A stretch of 64,000 bases of DNA from Allobacillus saliphilus (GTDB lineage: Bacteria; Bacillota; Bacilli; Bacillales; Alkalibacillaceae), in NCBI RefSeq assembly GCF_018138385.1, contig NZ_JAGSIE010000006.1:62001-126000 (forward strand), in the 5' to 3' direction. The notes beneath the pieces are model-generated. The model was not told the origin of the DNA. It saw only the letters and a list, made by a program, of their open reading frames with translations, and made no database searches. Below, one piece after another: positions 47,291-57,397 of the stretch (its first letter is position 1; every line of letters begins with the position of its first letter). The position numbers and the translations under genes are program-made.

Positions 47291-48088
47291 ATGAATATTT
47301 TATTTATCGGAGACGTTGTCGGTAAGCCAGGACGAACAGCGTTAAAAGAACATTTACCTAATTTAAAGAAGGAACACAAGGCAGATCTAACGATCGTGAA
47401 TGGAGAAAATGCCGCTCACGGTAAGGGTCTTACGAAACCCATTTATCACAGCTTCCTTGAATGGGGAGCGGATATGATTACGATGGGGAATCACACATTT
47501 GATAAAAAAGAGATTTTTGATTTCATTGATGATGCCGATCGATTAGTCCGACCAGCAAACTACCCAACAGGGACGCCTGGAATTGGGATGCGATTTATGA
47601 ATGTCAATAGCAAGGTTGTTGCGATCATTAATATACAAGGTCGTACATTTTTACCTCCATTGGATGATCCGTTCCAAGTGATTGATTCGTTAATTGAAAA
47701 GGCTAAAAAGCGCACTTCAATTATTTTTGTCGATTTTCATGCAGAAGCGACAAGTGAAAAGCAAGCTTTTGGCTGGTATCTTGATGGGCGTGTAAGCTGC
47801 GTAGTCGGTACACATACCCACGTTCAAACGTCAGATGAACGTATATTACCTAAAGGAACAGCTTTCATTACGGATGTAGGGATGACCGGTCCATACGACA
47901 GTGTGATTGGAACGGAAATTGAATCGGTGATCCGTCGGTTTAAAACATCGCTACCTGTCCGTTTTGAAGTTCCGGAAACGAATCGAACCGTCCTGAGCGG
48001 GATCATCGTTTCAGTGGATGAATCCACGGGTATAGCTAAACGTATAAAGCGAATACTGATTAATGATGACCATATAAGATTTAGTTGA
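47291..48088 (+). CDS. ymdB: YmdB-family metallophosphoesterase
   Basis: 265 aa. Two-metal phosphodiesterase; metal ligands visible in GDVVGKPGR, NGENAAHGKG, GNHTFD, FHAEATSEK and GTHTHVQT. In B. subtilis YmdB hydrolyses 2',3'-cyclic nucleotides and influences biofilm and motility gene expression. Between rny and spoVS as in B. subtilis. Confidence 0.95.
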   Translation: MNILFIGDVVGKPGRTALKEHLPNLKKEHKADLTIVNGENAAHGKGLTKPIYHSFLEWGADMITMGNHTFDKKEIFDFIDDADRLVRPANYPTGTPGIGMRFMNVNSKVVAIINIQGRTFLPPLDDPFQVIDSLIEKAKKRTSIIFVDFHAEATSEKQAFGWYLDGRVSCVVGTHTHVQTSDERILPKGTAFITDVGMTGPYDSVIGTEIESVIRRFKTSLPVRFEVPETNRTVLSGIIVSVDESTGIAKRIKRILINDDHIRFS

Positions 48089-48092
48089 ATAT

Positions 48093-48121
48093 TTGAATTT
48101 TTCGGACAAGTAATTCATAAT
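48093..48121 (+). promoter_or_regulatory. Candidate promoter for spoVS
   Basis: TTGAAT (48093-48098), 17-nt spacer, CATAAT (48116-48121). It reads as sigma-A. B. subtilis spoVS is sigma-H dependent; no good sigma-H match (AGGAWWW...GAAT at correct spacing) was found here. Confidence 0.35.
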
Positions 48122-48195
48122 TAATGTAATAGGTTCTAGTCATGATGAATAGATTAGTGATGAAATCATTTTAGCTGATGAAGGAGGAACTAGTA

Positions 48196-48456
48196 ATGGA
48201 AATACTCAAAGTTTCAGCAAAATCGAATCCAAACTCTGTAGCAGGTGCTTTAGCAAACGTGCTACGCGAACGTGGCACAGCGGAAATTCAAGCAATTGGA
48301 GCCGGAGCATTGAATCAAGCTGTGAAAGCAGTAGCCATTGCAAGAGGGTTTGTTGCTCCTAGTGGTGTTGACCTAATTTGTATACCGGCCTTTACAGACA
48401 TCATGATCGACCAAGAAGAGAGAACTGCAATCAAGCTAATTGTAGAACCTAGATAG
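48196..48456 (+). CDS. spoVS: Stage V sporulation protein S
   Basis: 86 aa, exact family length and nearly identical to the B. subtilis protein (MEILKVSAKSNPNSVAGALA; VAPSGVDLICIPAFTDI). Alba-like small DNA/RNA-binding fold, needed for late sporulation. ATG 48196 follows AAGGAGG by 8 nt; an upstream ATG at 48178 precedes the ribosome binding site. Confidence 0.97.
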   Translation: MEILKVSAKSNPNSVAGALANVLRERGTAEIQAIGAGALNQAVKAVAIARGFVAPSGVDLICIPAFTDIMIDQEERTAIKLIVEPR

Positions 48457-48490
48457 TTATGTGTTACATTTAAATTATTTCGAATCATTG

Positions 48491-48527
48491 ACTGACATTG
48501 AAACTATTTTCAATGTCAGTTTTATTT
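48491..48527 (+). terminator. Intrinsic terminator after spoVS
   Basis: ACTGACATTGAAA (48491-48503) and TTTCAATGTCAGT (48508-48520), 13-bp perfect stem, 4-nt loop, then TTTATTT. Confidence 0.88.
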
Positions 48528-48579
48528 ATGTCAAATGTGTCGATTTTCTCACATTTCCTTTGTAACCGTAATGATTGTA

Positions 48580-48608
48580 TTGTTAAAATAAGATAAAGTC
48601 GATATACT
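48580..48608 (+). promoter_or_regulatory. sigma-A promoter for miaB-ricA
   Basis: TTGTTA (48580-48585), 17-nt spacer, TATACT (48603-48608), 65 nt before the miaB start. Confidence 0.65.
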
Positions 48609-48673
48609 GTTAACATGTACGAATGCCCATATAAGTTTGTTGAGATAGATTTTTTATTGAAAGGAGATTCATT

Positions 48674-50254
48674 ATGAATGAAAAGCAGCGGAAAGAGCTG
48701 AATCAAGTGAATCCAGTCGATCCTGCTGAAAAGAGTGAGCAGGATAATTTGTCGCGTATTAAAGAAAAAACTTCAGATGATTTTATGAAATATTTTGAAG
48801 CGACTTATGAACCGCCAAATATGAAAAAAGCCAAGAAACGGCTTAAAAAAGAAGTCCAATACCATGATGATTTTGAAATCCCAGAAGAGTTAGCAACGAT
48901 TGGGGAAGGTCGTAAATTCTTAATCCGTACATATGGCTGTCAAATGAATGAGCATGACACCGAAGTCATGTCAGGCATTTTGACGGAAATGGGCTTTGAA
49001 GCAACGACAGAAACAAAAGAAGCAGACATTATATTGTTGAATACTTGCGCCATCCGCGAGAATGCTGAAAATAAGGTGTTCGGTGAAATCGGTCACCTGA
49101 AGCCATTGAAAATGGAAAACCCAGACTTAATCATCGGTGTATGTGGTTGTATGTCACAAGAAGAGTCTGTTGTTAACAAGATTCTGAAGAAATATCAATA
49201 CGTTGATTTAATTTTCGGGACGCATAATATTCATCGTCTTCCACAACTCGTACAAAACGCTTACTTAAGTAAGGAAATGGTTGTTGAAGTGTGGTCTAAA
49301 GAAGGCGACATTATTGAGAATATGCCAAAACGTCGTCACGGAAAAATTAAAGCTTGGGTAAACATCATGTATGGATGCGATAAGTTTTGTACGTACTGTA
49401 TCGTGCCGTATACGCGTGGTAAAGAACGGAGCCGACGTCCTGAAGATATTATTCAAGAAATTCGCCATCTAGCTGCACAAGGCTACAAAGAAGTTACATT
49501 GCTAGGTCAAAACGTTAATGCTTATGGTAAAGACCTGGATATTGATTACGGACTGGGCGACCTTATGGATGAAATTCGTAAAATTGATATACCACGTGTG
49601 AAGTTCACAACTTCTCACCCGCGTGATTTTGATGATCGCTTAATCGAAGTGTTAGCTAAGGGTGGCAATTTAATGCCATATATCCATCTACCAGTTCAGT
49701 CAGGTAGCTCAGATATATTACGAGTTATGGCACGTCGTTACACGCGAGAAAGCTATTTGGAATTGGTTCGAAAAATTAAAGAAGCCATCCCGAATGCGGC
49801 ATTGACAACAGATATTATTGTTGGATTTCCTAATGAAACAAATGAACAGTTTGAAGAAACGATTTCTCTGTACCATGAAGTTGGATTTGAGGGTGCTTAC
49901 ACGTTTATCTACTCACCACGTGAAGGAACACCTTCTGCTAGAATTGATGATAAAATTTCCATGGACGAGAAAAAAGAACGTCTTCAGCGTTTGAATGCTG
50001 TAGTGAATGAATACTCCCGAAAAGCGATGGAAAAGTATGATGGGAAAACAGTTAAAGTACTCGTTGAAGGCACTAGTAAAAAGAACGCTGATGTTTTAGC
50101 AGGTTATACAGAAAGAGGGAAACTCGTTAATTTCGAGGGACCAAAATCAGCTATTGGAGAAATTGTTGAAGTTGAAATAACAAATACAAAAACTTGGTCA
50201 CTCAATGGTAAAATCGTAGAGAAAGCAGCGAGTGAACAGGTAGAGGTGATTTAA
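48674..50254 (+). CDS. miaB: tRNA-2-methylthio-N6-dimethylallyladenosine synthase
   Basis: 526 aa. Radical-SAM methylthiotransferase acting on i6A37, the product of MiaA (55965-56912). A Bacillus-type N-terminal extension (1-70) precedes the UPF0004 domain ([36 protein letters not shown] with the auxiliary cluster Cys residues), the radical-SAM motif [16 protein letters not shown] near 235, and the TRAM domain (about 455-520). The tdh-kbl genes that precede miaB in B. subtilis are absent. RicA follows at once. Confidence 0.97.
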   Translation: MNEKQRKELNQVNPVDPAEKSEQDNLSRIKEKTSDDFMKYFEATYEPPNMKKAKKRLKKEVQYHDDFEIPEELATIGEGRKFLIRTYGCQMNEHDTEVMSGILTEMGFEATTETKEADIILLNTCAIRENAENKVFGEIGHLKPLKMENPDLIIGVCGCMSQEESVVNKILKKYQYVDLIFGTHNIHRLPQLVQNAYLSKEMVVEVWSKEGDIIENMPKRRHGKIKAWVNIMYGCDKFCTYCIVPYTRGKERSRRPEDIIQEIRHLAAQGYKEVTLLGQNVNAYGKDLDIDYGLGDLMDEIRKIDIPRVKFTTSHPRDFDDRLIEVLAKGGNLMPYIHLPVQSGSSDILRVMARRYTRESYLELVRKIKEAIPNAALTTDIIVGFPNETNEQFEETISLYHEVGFEGAYTFIYSPREGTPSARIDDKISMDEKKERLQRLNAVVNEYSRKAMEKYDGKTVKVLVEGTSKKNADVLAGYTERGKLVNFEGPKSAIGEIVEVEITNTKTWSLNGKIVEKAASEQVEVI

Positions 50255-50650
50255 ATGGCAGAATATACAAGAAAACAAGTAATTGAAGAAGCACAAGAAT
50301 TAGCGAAAAAGCTTTCAAAAATCGAAGAGATCGATCGATTCAGACAATTGGAAGTTAAAATAAACGAAAACAAAAAAGTTCAAGCTCACATTGCGAAAAT
50401 CAAAGCGTTACAGAAACAAGCAGTGAATCTGCAACACTATGATAAACATGGAGCGCTTGAGCAAGTGGAAGCAGAACTTGATCGCTACCAACAAGAGTTG
50501 GATGAAATTCCAATCGTTCAAGAATTTAAAGACTCTCAAGTTGTCGTTAACGATATTTTGCAACGTGTCACAAAGACAATTGCAGATGAAGTGACGAATG
50601 AAATTGTTGGCGAATCTGATGATGATTCGATGACGTGTGGAACTAGATAA
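50255..50650 (+). CDS. ricA: RicA (YmcA), subunit of the RicAFT complex
   Basis: 131 aa. YlbF/YmcA family helical protein (YTRKQVIEEAQELAKKLSKIEEI), with a near C-terminal Cys (MTCGTR) of the kind that binds an Fe-S cluster in this family. With RicF and RicT it directs RNase Y to mRNA processing and supports biofilm, competence and sporulation. Starts one base after the miaB stop; terminator after it. Confidence 0.93.
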   Translation: MAEYTRKQVIEEAQELAKKLSKIEEIDRFRQLEVKINENKKVQAHIAKIKALQKQAVNLQHYDKHGALEQVEAELDRYQQELDEIPIVQEFKDSQVVVNDILQRVTKTIADEVTNEIVGESDDDSMTCGTR

Positions 50651-50671
50651 GAACTGAATTAGAGTTTATGC

Positions 50672-50712
50672 AAGGATCCAACTACTTAACGTGGTTGGAT
50701 CCTTTCGTCTTT
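50672..50712 (+). terminator. Intrinsic terminator after ricA
   Basis: AAGGATCCAACTAC (50672-50685) pairs with GTGGTTGGATCCTT (50691-50704), one internal mismatch, 5-nt loop, then TCGTCTTT. Confidence 0.8.
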
Positions 50713-50816
50713 ATAAACATATTGATTAAGCGAATAAAATTCCTCTCCTTTAAATCACCTTTTCCTAGGCATTGTCATAATTATAAAAGAACAATAGCCT
50801 AAATCATAGCAAGAAT

Positions 50817-50845
50817 CACAACAAACACCCAGGTAGCATACGATA
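50817..50845 (+). promoter_or_regulatory. Candidate sigma-K promoter of cotE
   Basis: CACA (50817-50820), 16-nt spacer, CATACGATA (50837-50845). The -10 is identical to the one before dpaA. B. subtilis cotE has a sigma-E and a sigma-K promoter; a weak sigma-E-like CATAGCAA lies upstream at about 50805. Confidence 0.55.
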
Positions 50846-50876
50846 AAGTGGCTTGATTAAAGAAGGAGGAATGTAG

Positions 50877-51404
50877 ATGAGTGATCGTGAATATCGTGAA
50901 ATTATCACGAAGGCTGTTTGCGGCAAAGGAAAAAAATTCAGTGAAACCTCTCACATGTGTTCACCCAATTATAGACCGAATAGCATTCTTGGTTGCTGGA
51001 TCATCAACCATCAATACGAAGCACGTAAACGGGGACATATAGTAGAAGTGAGTGGTTCATATGATATTAACGTATGGTACTCTTACAGCAATAATACGAA
51101 AACGGGTGTCATTACCGAGCGGAAACAATACGTTGATAAAGTACCAATTGCAATGAAAGATCGAAATACAATCAGTGATGAATTCGACGTGATTGCCAGA
51201 GCAACGAAGCAACCAAATACGTTAGAATGTGAGATTTCTGAAAAAGGAAATCAAATCAAAGTAGATTTGGAAAGAGAGTTTGTCGTTGATCTCATCGGAG
51301 AAACGAAGGTGTGGGCAAAGATCGAACCTAACGGCTTTGATGAAAATGATGTAGACTTTGATGACTTAGAATCTGAGTTAGCGGATATTGAAGTGAACGA
51401 TTAA
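50877..51404 (+). CDS. cotE: Outer spore coat morphogenetic protein CotE
   Basis: 175 aa. Scaffold for the outer spore coat, made in the mother cell. Recognised from REIITKAVCGKGKKFSE, SILGCWIINHQYEA, Y-D-I-N-V-W-Y-S-Y, ERKQYVDKVP, QPNTLECEIS and REFVVDLIGETK. The C-terminal tail is acidic (DENDVDFDDLESE) as in B. subtilis, where it recruits coat proteins. AAGGAGGA site. Monocistronic between two terminators. Confidence 0.95.
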   Translation: MSDREYREIITKAVCGKGKKFSETSHMCSPNYRPNSILGCWIINHQYEARKRGHIVEVSGSYDINVWYSYSNNTKTGVITERKQYVDKVPIAMKDRNTISDEFDVIARATKQPNTLECEISEKGNQIKVDLEREFVVDLIGETKVWAKIEPNGFDENDVDFDDLESELADIEVND

Positions 51405-51423
51405 TGGCCGATTCTATCACAAG

Positions 51424-51456
51424 CAGGCTGATCATATTGGTCAGTCTGTTATTTTT
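51424..51456 (+). terminator. Intrinsic terminator after cotE
   Basis: CAGGCTGATC (51424-51433) pairs with GGTCAGTCTG (51439-51448) with two wobbles, 5-nt loop, then TTATTTTTTC. Confidence 0.8.
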
Positions 51457-51493
51457 TCTCTTTGTATCATTGCTGAAGAGTCGAATTCCTCTA

Positions 51494-51502
51494 TGCTATA
51501 AT
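51494..51502 (+). promoter_or_regulatory. Extended -10 promoter element of mutS
   Basis: TGC-TATAAT (51494-51502), 34 nt before mutS. The -35 is poor. Confidence 0.5.
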
Positions 51503-51535
51503 AAGAGACAGTTAAGCAATTGGGGGACGTAAAGA

Positions 51536-54085
51536 ATGACAACATATACGCCGATGATGCAACAGTATTTAAACATTAAATCCGAATATAAAGATGAGTT
51601 TTTATTTTTTAGACTAGGGGATTTTTACGAATTATTTTTTGATGATGCTTTAAAAGCAGCGAAGGAACTGGAAATTACACTGACTCAGCGCGTTGGAGGG
51701 AAAGAAGATAAGATTCCGATGTGCGGGGTACCCTATCATTCTGCTGAAAATTACATAAAAACATTAGTCGACCGAGGTTATAAAGTAGCTATTTGTGAAC
51801 AAGTGGAAGATCCAAAAATGGCGAAGGGTGTAGTGAAACGGGAAGTCATTCAAGTCATCACACCTGGTACCATTATGGAGGGGAATATGCTAAAGGAAAA
51901 TGAGAATAACTACCTCGCTTCGCTCTATCTTATCGAGGATGACTTCATTGTTTCCTATGTTGATCTTTCTACGGGTGAATCCTTTGTCAGCAAAGTAAAT
52001 GGCAAGATTAAGGATGTTATTGGAGAACTTTATAATCGGCCAGTGAAAGAAGTCGTTTTACCGACTGATTTTCCAGAGGACTTAACAGAGACATTAACGC
52101 ATTACTTAGATTTGACGTTATCGTCCGAGCATGAGAACCATATACCGGAAGAATTTCAGAAGCTAGTGACAGGACTTGATGATACTCGTTTCGTTCGTGG
52201 GTTCGGGTATTTGTTTCAGTATATTTATCGTTCACAAAAACGGTTTCTAGCTCATTTGCAAGCTGTTCAATTCATAGAGCTAGACGATTATATGAAGCTT
52301 GATTTGTATTCAAAGCGAAACTTAGAACTGATTGAATCATTGCGAGATCAAAGCAAGAAGGGAACATTGCTATCTGTTTTGGATAAAACGATAACGGCGA
52401 TGGGATCTAGATTGTTAAAAAAGTGGATTGATCGCCCACTGCTTTCAAAAGATCAAATCGCTGAGCGTCATCAACAAGTCCATACGATGATGGAGCACTT
52501 TATGGAACGCGACGAGCTTCGTGAATCGTTAAAAAATGTTTATGATCTCGAGCGCTTGGCCGGAAGAATTTCATACGGTAATGTAAACGCGCGTGATTTG
52601 TTACAGCTGAAACGTTCACTCGGTGCATTACCGCAGATCAAACAATTGTTGAATTTGTTTGATCATCCTTCCGTTTCGTCTTTATTGTCTGAAGTAGAGT
52701 CTTACCAAGAAATTTTCGAGATTTTAGACGCTGCACTAGCAGAAAATCCACCTGTTCTAATTACAGAAGGAAACCTTATTAAAGATGGTTACCATAAGCA
52801 ATTGGATGAATATCGTGAAGTGAACCGAAACGGCAAAAATTGGATTGCAGAACTCGAAGCGAAAGAAAGAGAAGAAACAGGGATCAGATCATTAAAAGTA
52901 GGATTCAATAAAGTATTCGGTTACTATATCGAGGTGACAAGAGCAAACTTGCCACATCTGGCTGAGAACCGTTATGAACGAAAGCAAACACTGGCGAATG
53001 CAGAACGCTTCGTCACACCTGAGTTGAAAGAAAAAGAACGAATGATTTTGGAAGCAGAAGAAAAAAGCACAACGTTGGAATATGAGCTTTTTCTCGAACT
53101 TCGTGATCAAATTAAATCTTATATACCTGCACTGCAAACGCTGGCTGAACAAATTAGTAAAATTGATTGTTTATTAAGTTTTGCGATTGTCAGTGAAGAA
53201 AACAATTATACAAAACCAATGTTAAATGATGAGCAACAACTTCGTATTCGTGAAGGACGTCACCCAGTCGTCGAGCAAGTAATGAAAGAGATGTTTGTTC
53301 CAAATGATATTCAAATGGATGAAACGACAGACATTCTTCTAATTACAGGTCCGAATATGGCGGGTAAAAGTACGTATATGCGTCAAATTGCCTTAATGAT
53401 CATCATGAATCAGATCGGTTGTTTTGTGCCTGCGAGCGAAGCAGAAATGCCTGTATTCGATCAAATCTTTACACGGATCGGTGCCGCTGATGATCTCGTT
53501 TCCGGACAAAGTACGTTTATGGTTGAGATGATGGAAGCAGAACATGCCGTTCGCCATGCAACGGAAAGAAGTTTTATTCTACTGGATGAGATCGGGCGTG
53601 GGACAAGTACGTATGATGGAATGGCGCTCGCCCAATCGATTGTTGAATATATTCATCAACAAGTGGGTGCTAAAACATTATTTTCTACGCACTATCATGA
53701 GCTGACAAGTTTGGACAAAAGTTTATCAAGATTAAGGAACGTTCACGTTGAAGTTGATGAAGAAGACGGGGAAGTTGTCTTCCTCCACCATATTAAAGAA
53801 GGTAAAGCAGATAAAAGTTACGGCATCCACGTTGCCAAGTTGGCCGACTTGCCAGAAGACATCATTCAACGCGCTTATCAATTACTCGATTCATTTGAAG
53901 CGACAAGTGTCTTGAGAGAAGAAGAACCACAAGAACAGCTGACACTTTTCGAAGAAGATCAGGGGACACCGACGTTGACAGCGAACATTGAAGTCATCGA
54001 GCGCTTAAAGAAAGCCAATTTAATGAAAATGACTCCGATGGATGCCATGAATTTGCTTTATCAATTAAAAGAAAACCTAGAGTAG
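51536..54085 (+). CDS. mutS: DNA mismatch repair protein MutS
   Basis: 849 aa. Mismatch sensor. N-terminal mismatch-binding domain with the Phe-x-Glu in [12 protein letters not shown]; lever and clamp domains; ATPase domain with [13 protein letters not shown] (about 604), [24 protein letters not shown] and the STHYHEL switch. Near the C-terminus, QLTLF is a beta-clamp-binding motif, like QLSLF in PolC of this window. 13 nt before mutL. Confidence 0.98.
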   Translation: MTTYTPMMQQYLNIKSEYKDEFLFFRLGDFYELFFDDALKAAKELEITLTQRVGGKEDKIPMCGVPYHSAENYIKTLVDRGYKVAICEQVEDPKMAKGVVKREVIQVITPGTIMEGNMLKENENNYLASLYLIEDDFIVSYVDLSTGESFVSKVNGKIKDVIGELYNRPVKEVVLPTDFPEDLTETLTHYLDLTLSSEHENHIPEEFQKLVTGLDDTRFVRGFGYLFQYIYRSQKRFLAHLQAVQFIELDDYMKLDLYSKRNLELIESLRDQSKKGTLLSVLDKTITAMGSRLLKKWIDRPLLSKDQIAERHQQVHTMMEHFMERDELRESLKNVYDLERLAGRISYGNVNARDLLQLKRSLGALPQIKQLLNLFDHPSVSSLLSEVESYQEIFEILDAALAENPPVLITEGNLIKDGYHKQLDEYREVNRNGKNWIAELEAKEREETGIRSLKVGFNKVFGYYIEVTRANLPHLAENRYERKQTLANAERFVTPELKEKERMILEAEEKSTTLEYELFLELRDQIKSYIPALQTLAEQISKIDCLLSFAIVSEENNYTKPMLNDEQQLRIREGRHPVVEQVMKEMFVPNDIQMDETTDILLITGPNMAGKSTYMRQIALMIIMNQIGCFVPASEAEMPVFDQIFTRIGAADDLVSGQSTFMVEMMEAEHAVRHATERSFILLDEIGRGTSTYDGMALAQSIVEYIHQQVGAKTLFSTHYHELTSLDKSLSRLRNVHVEVDEEDGEVVFLHHIKEGKADKSYGIHVAKLADLPEDIIQRAYQLLDSFEATSVLREEEPQEQLTLFEEDQGTPTLTANIEVIERLKKANLMKMTPMDAMNLLYQLKENLE

Positions 54086-54098
54086 AAAGGAGGAGACG

Positions 54099-55943
54099 AT
54101 GAATAAAATTGTACAGCTACCGGACGAGTTATCGAACAAGATTGCTGCAGGGGAAGTTGTTGAAAGGCCTTCTTCCGTAGTCAAAGAACTAATTGAGAAT
54201 TCAATTGATGCCGGTAGTAGTTGGATCAAAATTGAACTGGATGAAGCGGGTTTACGATTAATCCGGGTGACGGATGATGGAGAAGGTATGACGGAAGAAG
54301 ATACCGAAAAGGCTTTTTATCGTCACGCAACGAGTAAGATCAAAAATGAACAACAATTATTTCGCGTAAAAACATTAGGATTCCGTGGTGAAGCATTGGC
54401 CAGTATTGCTTCAGTCAGCCATTTGACAATCCGCACTTCGACGGGTGAACAAAGTGGTACGGAAATGAAGATTCATGGTGGAGAAATCATCGAGAAACAA
54501 AAACATACGAAGCGGCGTGGGACGGAGATTACAGTTGAAAATCTATTCTACAACACGCCCGCCCGTTTAAAGTATCTGAAAACAGTCCATACTGAAATCG
54601 GACATATCATGGACTTAGTGAATCGAATGGCTCTTGCACATGATGAGATTCGCTTTGAATGTCATCATAATGGCAAACGTATCTTTTTTTCACCAGGAAA
54701 TAAAAAATTACTTCAAGTCATTCAACAAATTTACGGAAAAAATGTAGCACAACAAATGCTTTCGTTGGAAGAGGAGTCGCTTGATTATACCATTAGAGGT
54801 TATGTAGCGAAACCGGAAGTAACCCGCTCCAATCGTAGTTACATGACATTAATTGTGAATGGTCGTTATATCAAGAATTATACGATCAATAAGGCCATCT
54901 TAGAGGGTTATCACACGTTGCTTCCGATTGGACGGTTTCCTGTCGTCGTTTTAAAAATCGATATGGACCCTTATTTAATCGATGTCAACGTTCATCCAGC
55001 GAAAACAGAAGTTCGCTTTAGTAAAGAAAAAGAGCTTTTTGATGTTGTGAAGCAAGCGGTTTATAATTTAATGCACGCCCAGCGATTAATTCCGGATGTA
55101 TCGAAGAAAGAAAAGGAGAAATCTGAACAAACTGCTCTAGACTTTTCTTATGTAAAACGAAATGAACCTGTTTTGGATCAACGAAATAACTATACGCCAA
55201 GTGAAACGAATAATAGTGATGTAAATAATGCCAGTCAGCTGTTTGAACAAAGCAGTAATGAAGTACCTGTTCAACAAGTAGAAGAGCCATCGTTTACAGA
55301 CGTGGAAATGCCAACGACTGAAGAAAGACAGATTCACGAAACAAAGGAACAGGTTTCCACTCGATTACCACGCTTGTATCCAATTGGTCAGCTAAGAGGA
55401 ACGTATATATTGGCACAAAATGAGAAAGGCCTTTATATGGTCGACCAACATGCTGCTCAGGAGCGGATTAAGTATGAATTTTACAAAGAGAAGCTAGGGA
55501 ATCCTGAACAAGAGACACAGCAGCTTGCTGTTCCTTTACATTTCGAATTTACGAACCAAGAAGCCATTACGATTGAACAGCATCAAGAGCAACTTCAAGC
55601 CATCGGGTTATTTTTAGAACCTTTTGGGAATCAGTCCTTTTTGGTTCGTTCCTATCCAAGTTGGTTCCCGGCAGGTGAAGAAGAAGGAATTCTTCGTGAC
55701 ATGGTTGATGAACTCATCAACGAGAAAACAATTGATTTAGTGAAAATAAGAGAAGAAGCGGCGATCCTCATGTCGTGTAAACGATCAATTAAAGCGAATC
55801 ATTACTTAAGTCACCAAGAGATGGAATACTTACTTGAAGAGTTGGGTGGATGTAATGACCCGTTCACTTGCCCACATGGCCGTCCGGTCATCGTTCATTT
55901 CAGTGATTACGAAATTCAGCGCATGTTCAAGCGCATTATGTAA
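54099..55943 (+). CDS. mutL: DNA mismatch repair protein MutL
   Basis: 614 aa. N-terminal GHKL ATPase ([33 protein letters not shown]), a variable acidic and Gln-rich linker (about 335-420), and a C-terminal dimerisation domain with the metal-dependent nicking motif [12 protein letters not shown] (about 448) and CPHGRPVIV. The endonuclease motif means strand choice does not need MutH, as in other non-enteric bacteria. AAAGGAGG ribosome binding site. Confidence 0.97.
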   Translation: MNKIVQLPDELSNKIAAGEVVERPSSVVKELIENSIDAGSSWIKIELDEAGLRLIRVTDDGEGMTEEDTEKAFYRHATSKIKNEQQLFRVKTLGFRGEALASIASVSHLTIRTSTGEQSGTEMKIHGGEIIEKQKHTKRRGTEITVENLFYNTPARLKYLKTVHTEIGHIMDLVNRMALAHDEIRFECHHNGKRIFFSPGNKKLLQVIQQIYGKNVAQQMLSLEEESLDYTIRGYVAKPEVTRSNRSYMTLIVNGRYIKNYTINKAILEGYHTLLPIGRFPVVVLKIDMDPYLIDVNVHPAKTEVRFSKEKELFDVVKQAVYNLMHAQRLIPDVSKKEKEKSEQTALDFSYVKRNEPVLDQRNNYTPSETNNSDVNNASQLFEQSSNEVPVQQVEEPSFTDVEMPTTEERQIHETKEQVSTRLPRLYPIGQLRGTYILAQNEKGLYMVDQHAAQERIKYEFYKEKLGNPEQETQQLAVPLHFEFTNQEAITIEQHQEQLQAIGLFLEPFGNQSFLVRSYPSWFPAGEEEGILRDMVDELINEKTIDLVKIREEAAILMSCKRSIKANHYLSHQEMEYLLEELGGCNDPFTCPHGRPVIVHFSDYEIQRMFKRIM

Positions 55944-55964
55944 GAATGACTGGAGAGAAACTGA

Positions 55965-56912
55965 ATGAAACAAAAAATCATTAGTGTAGTTGGTCCAACC
56001 GCCGTTGGTAAAACAAGATTAGGGATTGAAATTAGTAAGCAAATCGGCGGAGAAGTCATTAATGGTGATTCCATTCAAATATATAAAGAATTTGACATCG
56101 GTTCTGCTAAAGCAACCCTAGAAGAGCGAGAAGGTATTCCTCATCACCTGATCGATTTACTGGAACCGGACGCCGAATACTCGGCTTCCGACTTTAAACA
56201 AGATGTAAAGCAAAAGGTACAAGAGATTCATGGCAAGCAAAAAACACCGGTGCTCGTCGGTGGAACAGGTTTTTATGTACAAGCCGCGTTGTATGACTTT
56301 AATTTTTCCAGTGTGAAGCGTGACCATCAATACAGTGACAGGTTGCTTGAACAAATTGAACAAGATGGAATTGAGCCTTTTTACAAACGATTGCAAGAAG
56401 TCGATCCAGAGCAAGCAAGGAAAATACATCCACACAATATACGAAGAGTCATCAGAGCATTGGAAGTTTATGAAACGACAGGAAAGCCGCTATCCGTCTA
56501 TGAACAAGAACAATTAGACACCTCGTACTATGATTCATATATCATTGGACTCACGATGGAACGTTCGCTTTTATATGAACGCATTAATCAACGTGTTCTT
56601 GATATGGTTGATCAAGGTTTGTTTGAAGAGATTGAGCAATTATATGATCGATATGGTGGCGACATTCAACCGATGAAAGGAATCGGATATAAAGAAGTCA
56701 TACCTTATTTACGGGGTGAGTATGGTAAAACAGAAGCAATTGAACTTATTCAGCGAAATACAAGGCGTTTCGCGAAGCGGCAATTAACCTATTTCCGAAA
56801 TAAGTTACCTGCGATTCATTGGTATGAGATTACTCCACAGAATGCAGAAGAAAACTTTAAAACAATTTTGGCTGATTTAGAAGGATTTCTTCAAAATGGA
56901 GAGAATAGTTAA
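55965..56912 (+). CDS. miaA: tRNA dimethylallyltransferase
   Basis: 315 aa. Adds the isopentenyl group to A37, the substrate for MiaB. P-loop [13 protein letters not shown] (10-22), [36 protein letters not shown], and the zinc-finger-less DUF-like insertion ([12 protein letters not shown]). Between mutL and hfq. Confidence 0.97.
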   Translation: MKQKIISVVGPTAVGKTRLGIEISKQIGGEVINGDSIQIYKEFDIGSAKATLEEREGIPHHLIDLLEPDAEYSASDFKQDVKQKVQEIHGKQKTPVLVGGTGFYVQAALYDFNFSSVKRDHQYSDRLLEQIEQDGIEPFYKRLQEVDPEQARKIHPHNIRRVIRALEVYETTGKPLSVYEQEQLDTSYYDSYIIGLTMERSLLYERINQRVLDMVDQGLFEEIEQLYDRYGGDIQPMKGIGYKEVIPYLRGEYGKTEAIELIQRNTRRFAKRQLTYFRNKLPAIHWYEITPQNAEENFKTILADLEGFLQNGENS

Positions 56913-56944
56913 AAGTAGTAGATAGAAAGAGGAGGAATTTTACA

Positions 56945-57166
56945 ATGGCAAATACAACAAACTTACAAGATACGTATTTGAACAAATTAAGAAAGGAAAA
57001 AGTCTTTCTAACCGTAATCTTAATGAACGGTTTTCAATTAAGAGGTGTCGTTAAATCATTCGATAACTTTACTGTTTTAATTGAAACGGACGGTAAGCAA
57101 CAGTTAATATTTAAACATGCAATTTCTACTTTTTCCCCATCAAAAAATATTGAATTGGACTCATAA
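56945..57166 (+). CDS. hfq: RNA chaperone Hfq
   Basis: 73 aa, the same length as B. subtilis Hfq. Sm1 ([21 protein letters not shown]) and Sm2 (KHAISTFSP) motifs; the expected Y-K-H is F-K-H here, as in many Bacilli. Forms a hexamer that binds small RNAs. AGAGGAGG site. miaA-hfq pairing is ancient. Confidence 0.97.
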   Translation: MANTTNLQDTYLNKLRKEKVFLTVILMNGFQLRGVVKSFDNFTVLIETDGKQQLIFKHAISTFSPSKNIELDS

Positions 57167-57188
57167 TATCTTGTTGTTGCTGAACGTG

Positions 57189-57224
57189 AAAGCCTGCCAA
57201 ATTGTTGGTGGGCTTTTTGTTTTG
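57189..57224 (+). terminator. Intrinsic terminator after hfq
   Basis: AAAGCCTGCCAA (57189-57200) pairs with TTGGTGGGCTTT (57205-57216) with two G-T pairs, 4-nt loop, then TTGTTTT. Confidence 0.85.
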
Positions 57225-57397
57225 CCGGTTATACTATTCACTAAGTAACTAATTACTTACTCTCGATACTTCAACTGATCAGCAATTAACTGTTCAGGTT
57301 TCGGTCATCCTTCATAGCAAAAGATGAATTCTTTGAGCAATCTGGTTATAATAGGGAAGGATAAGTGAAAGGACGAACAAGCTAAAGGAGTTTTTGT

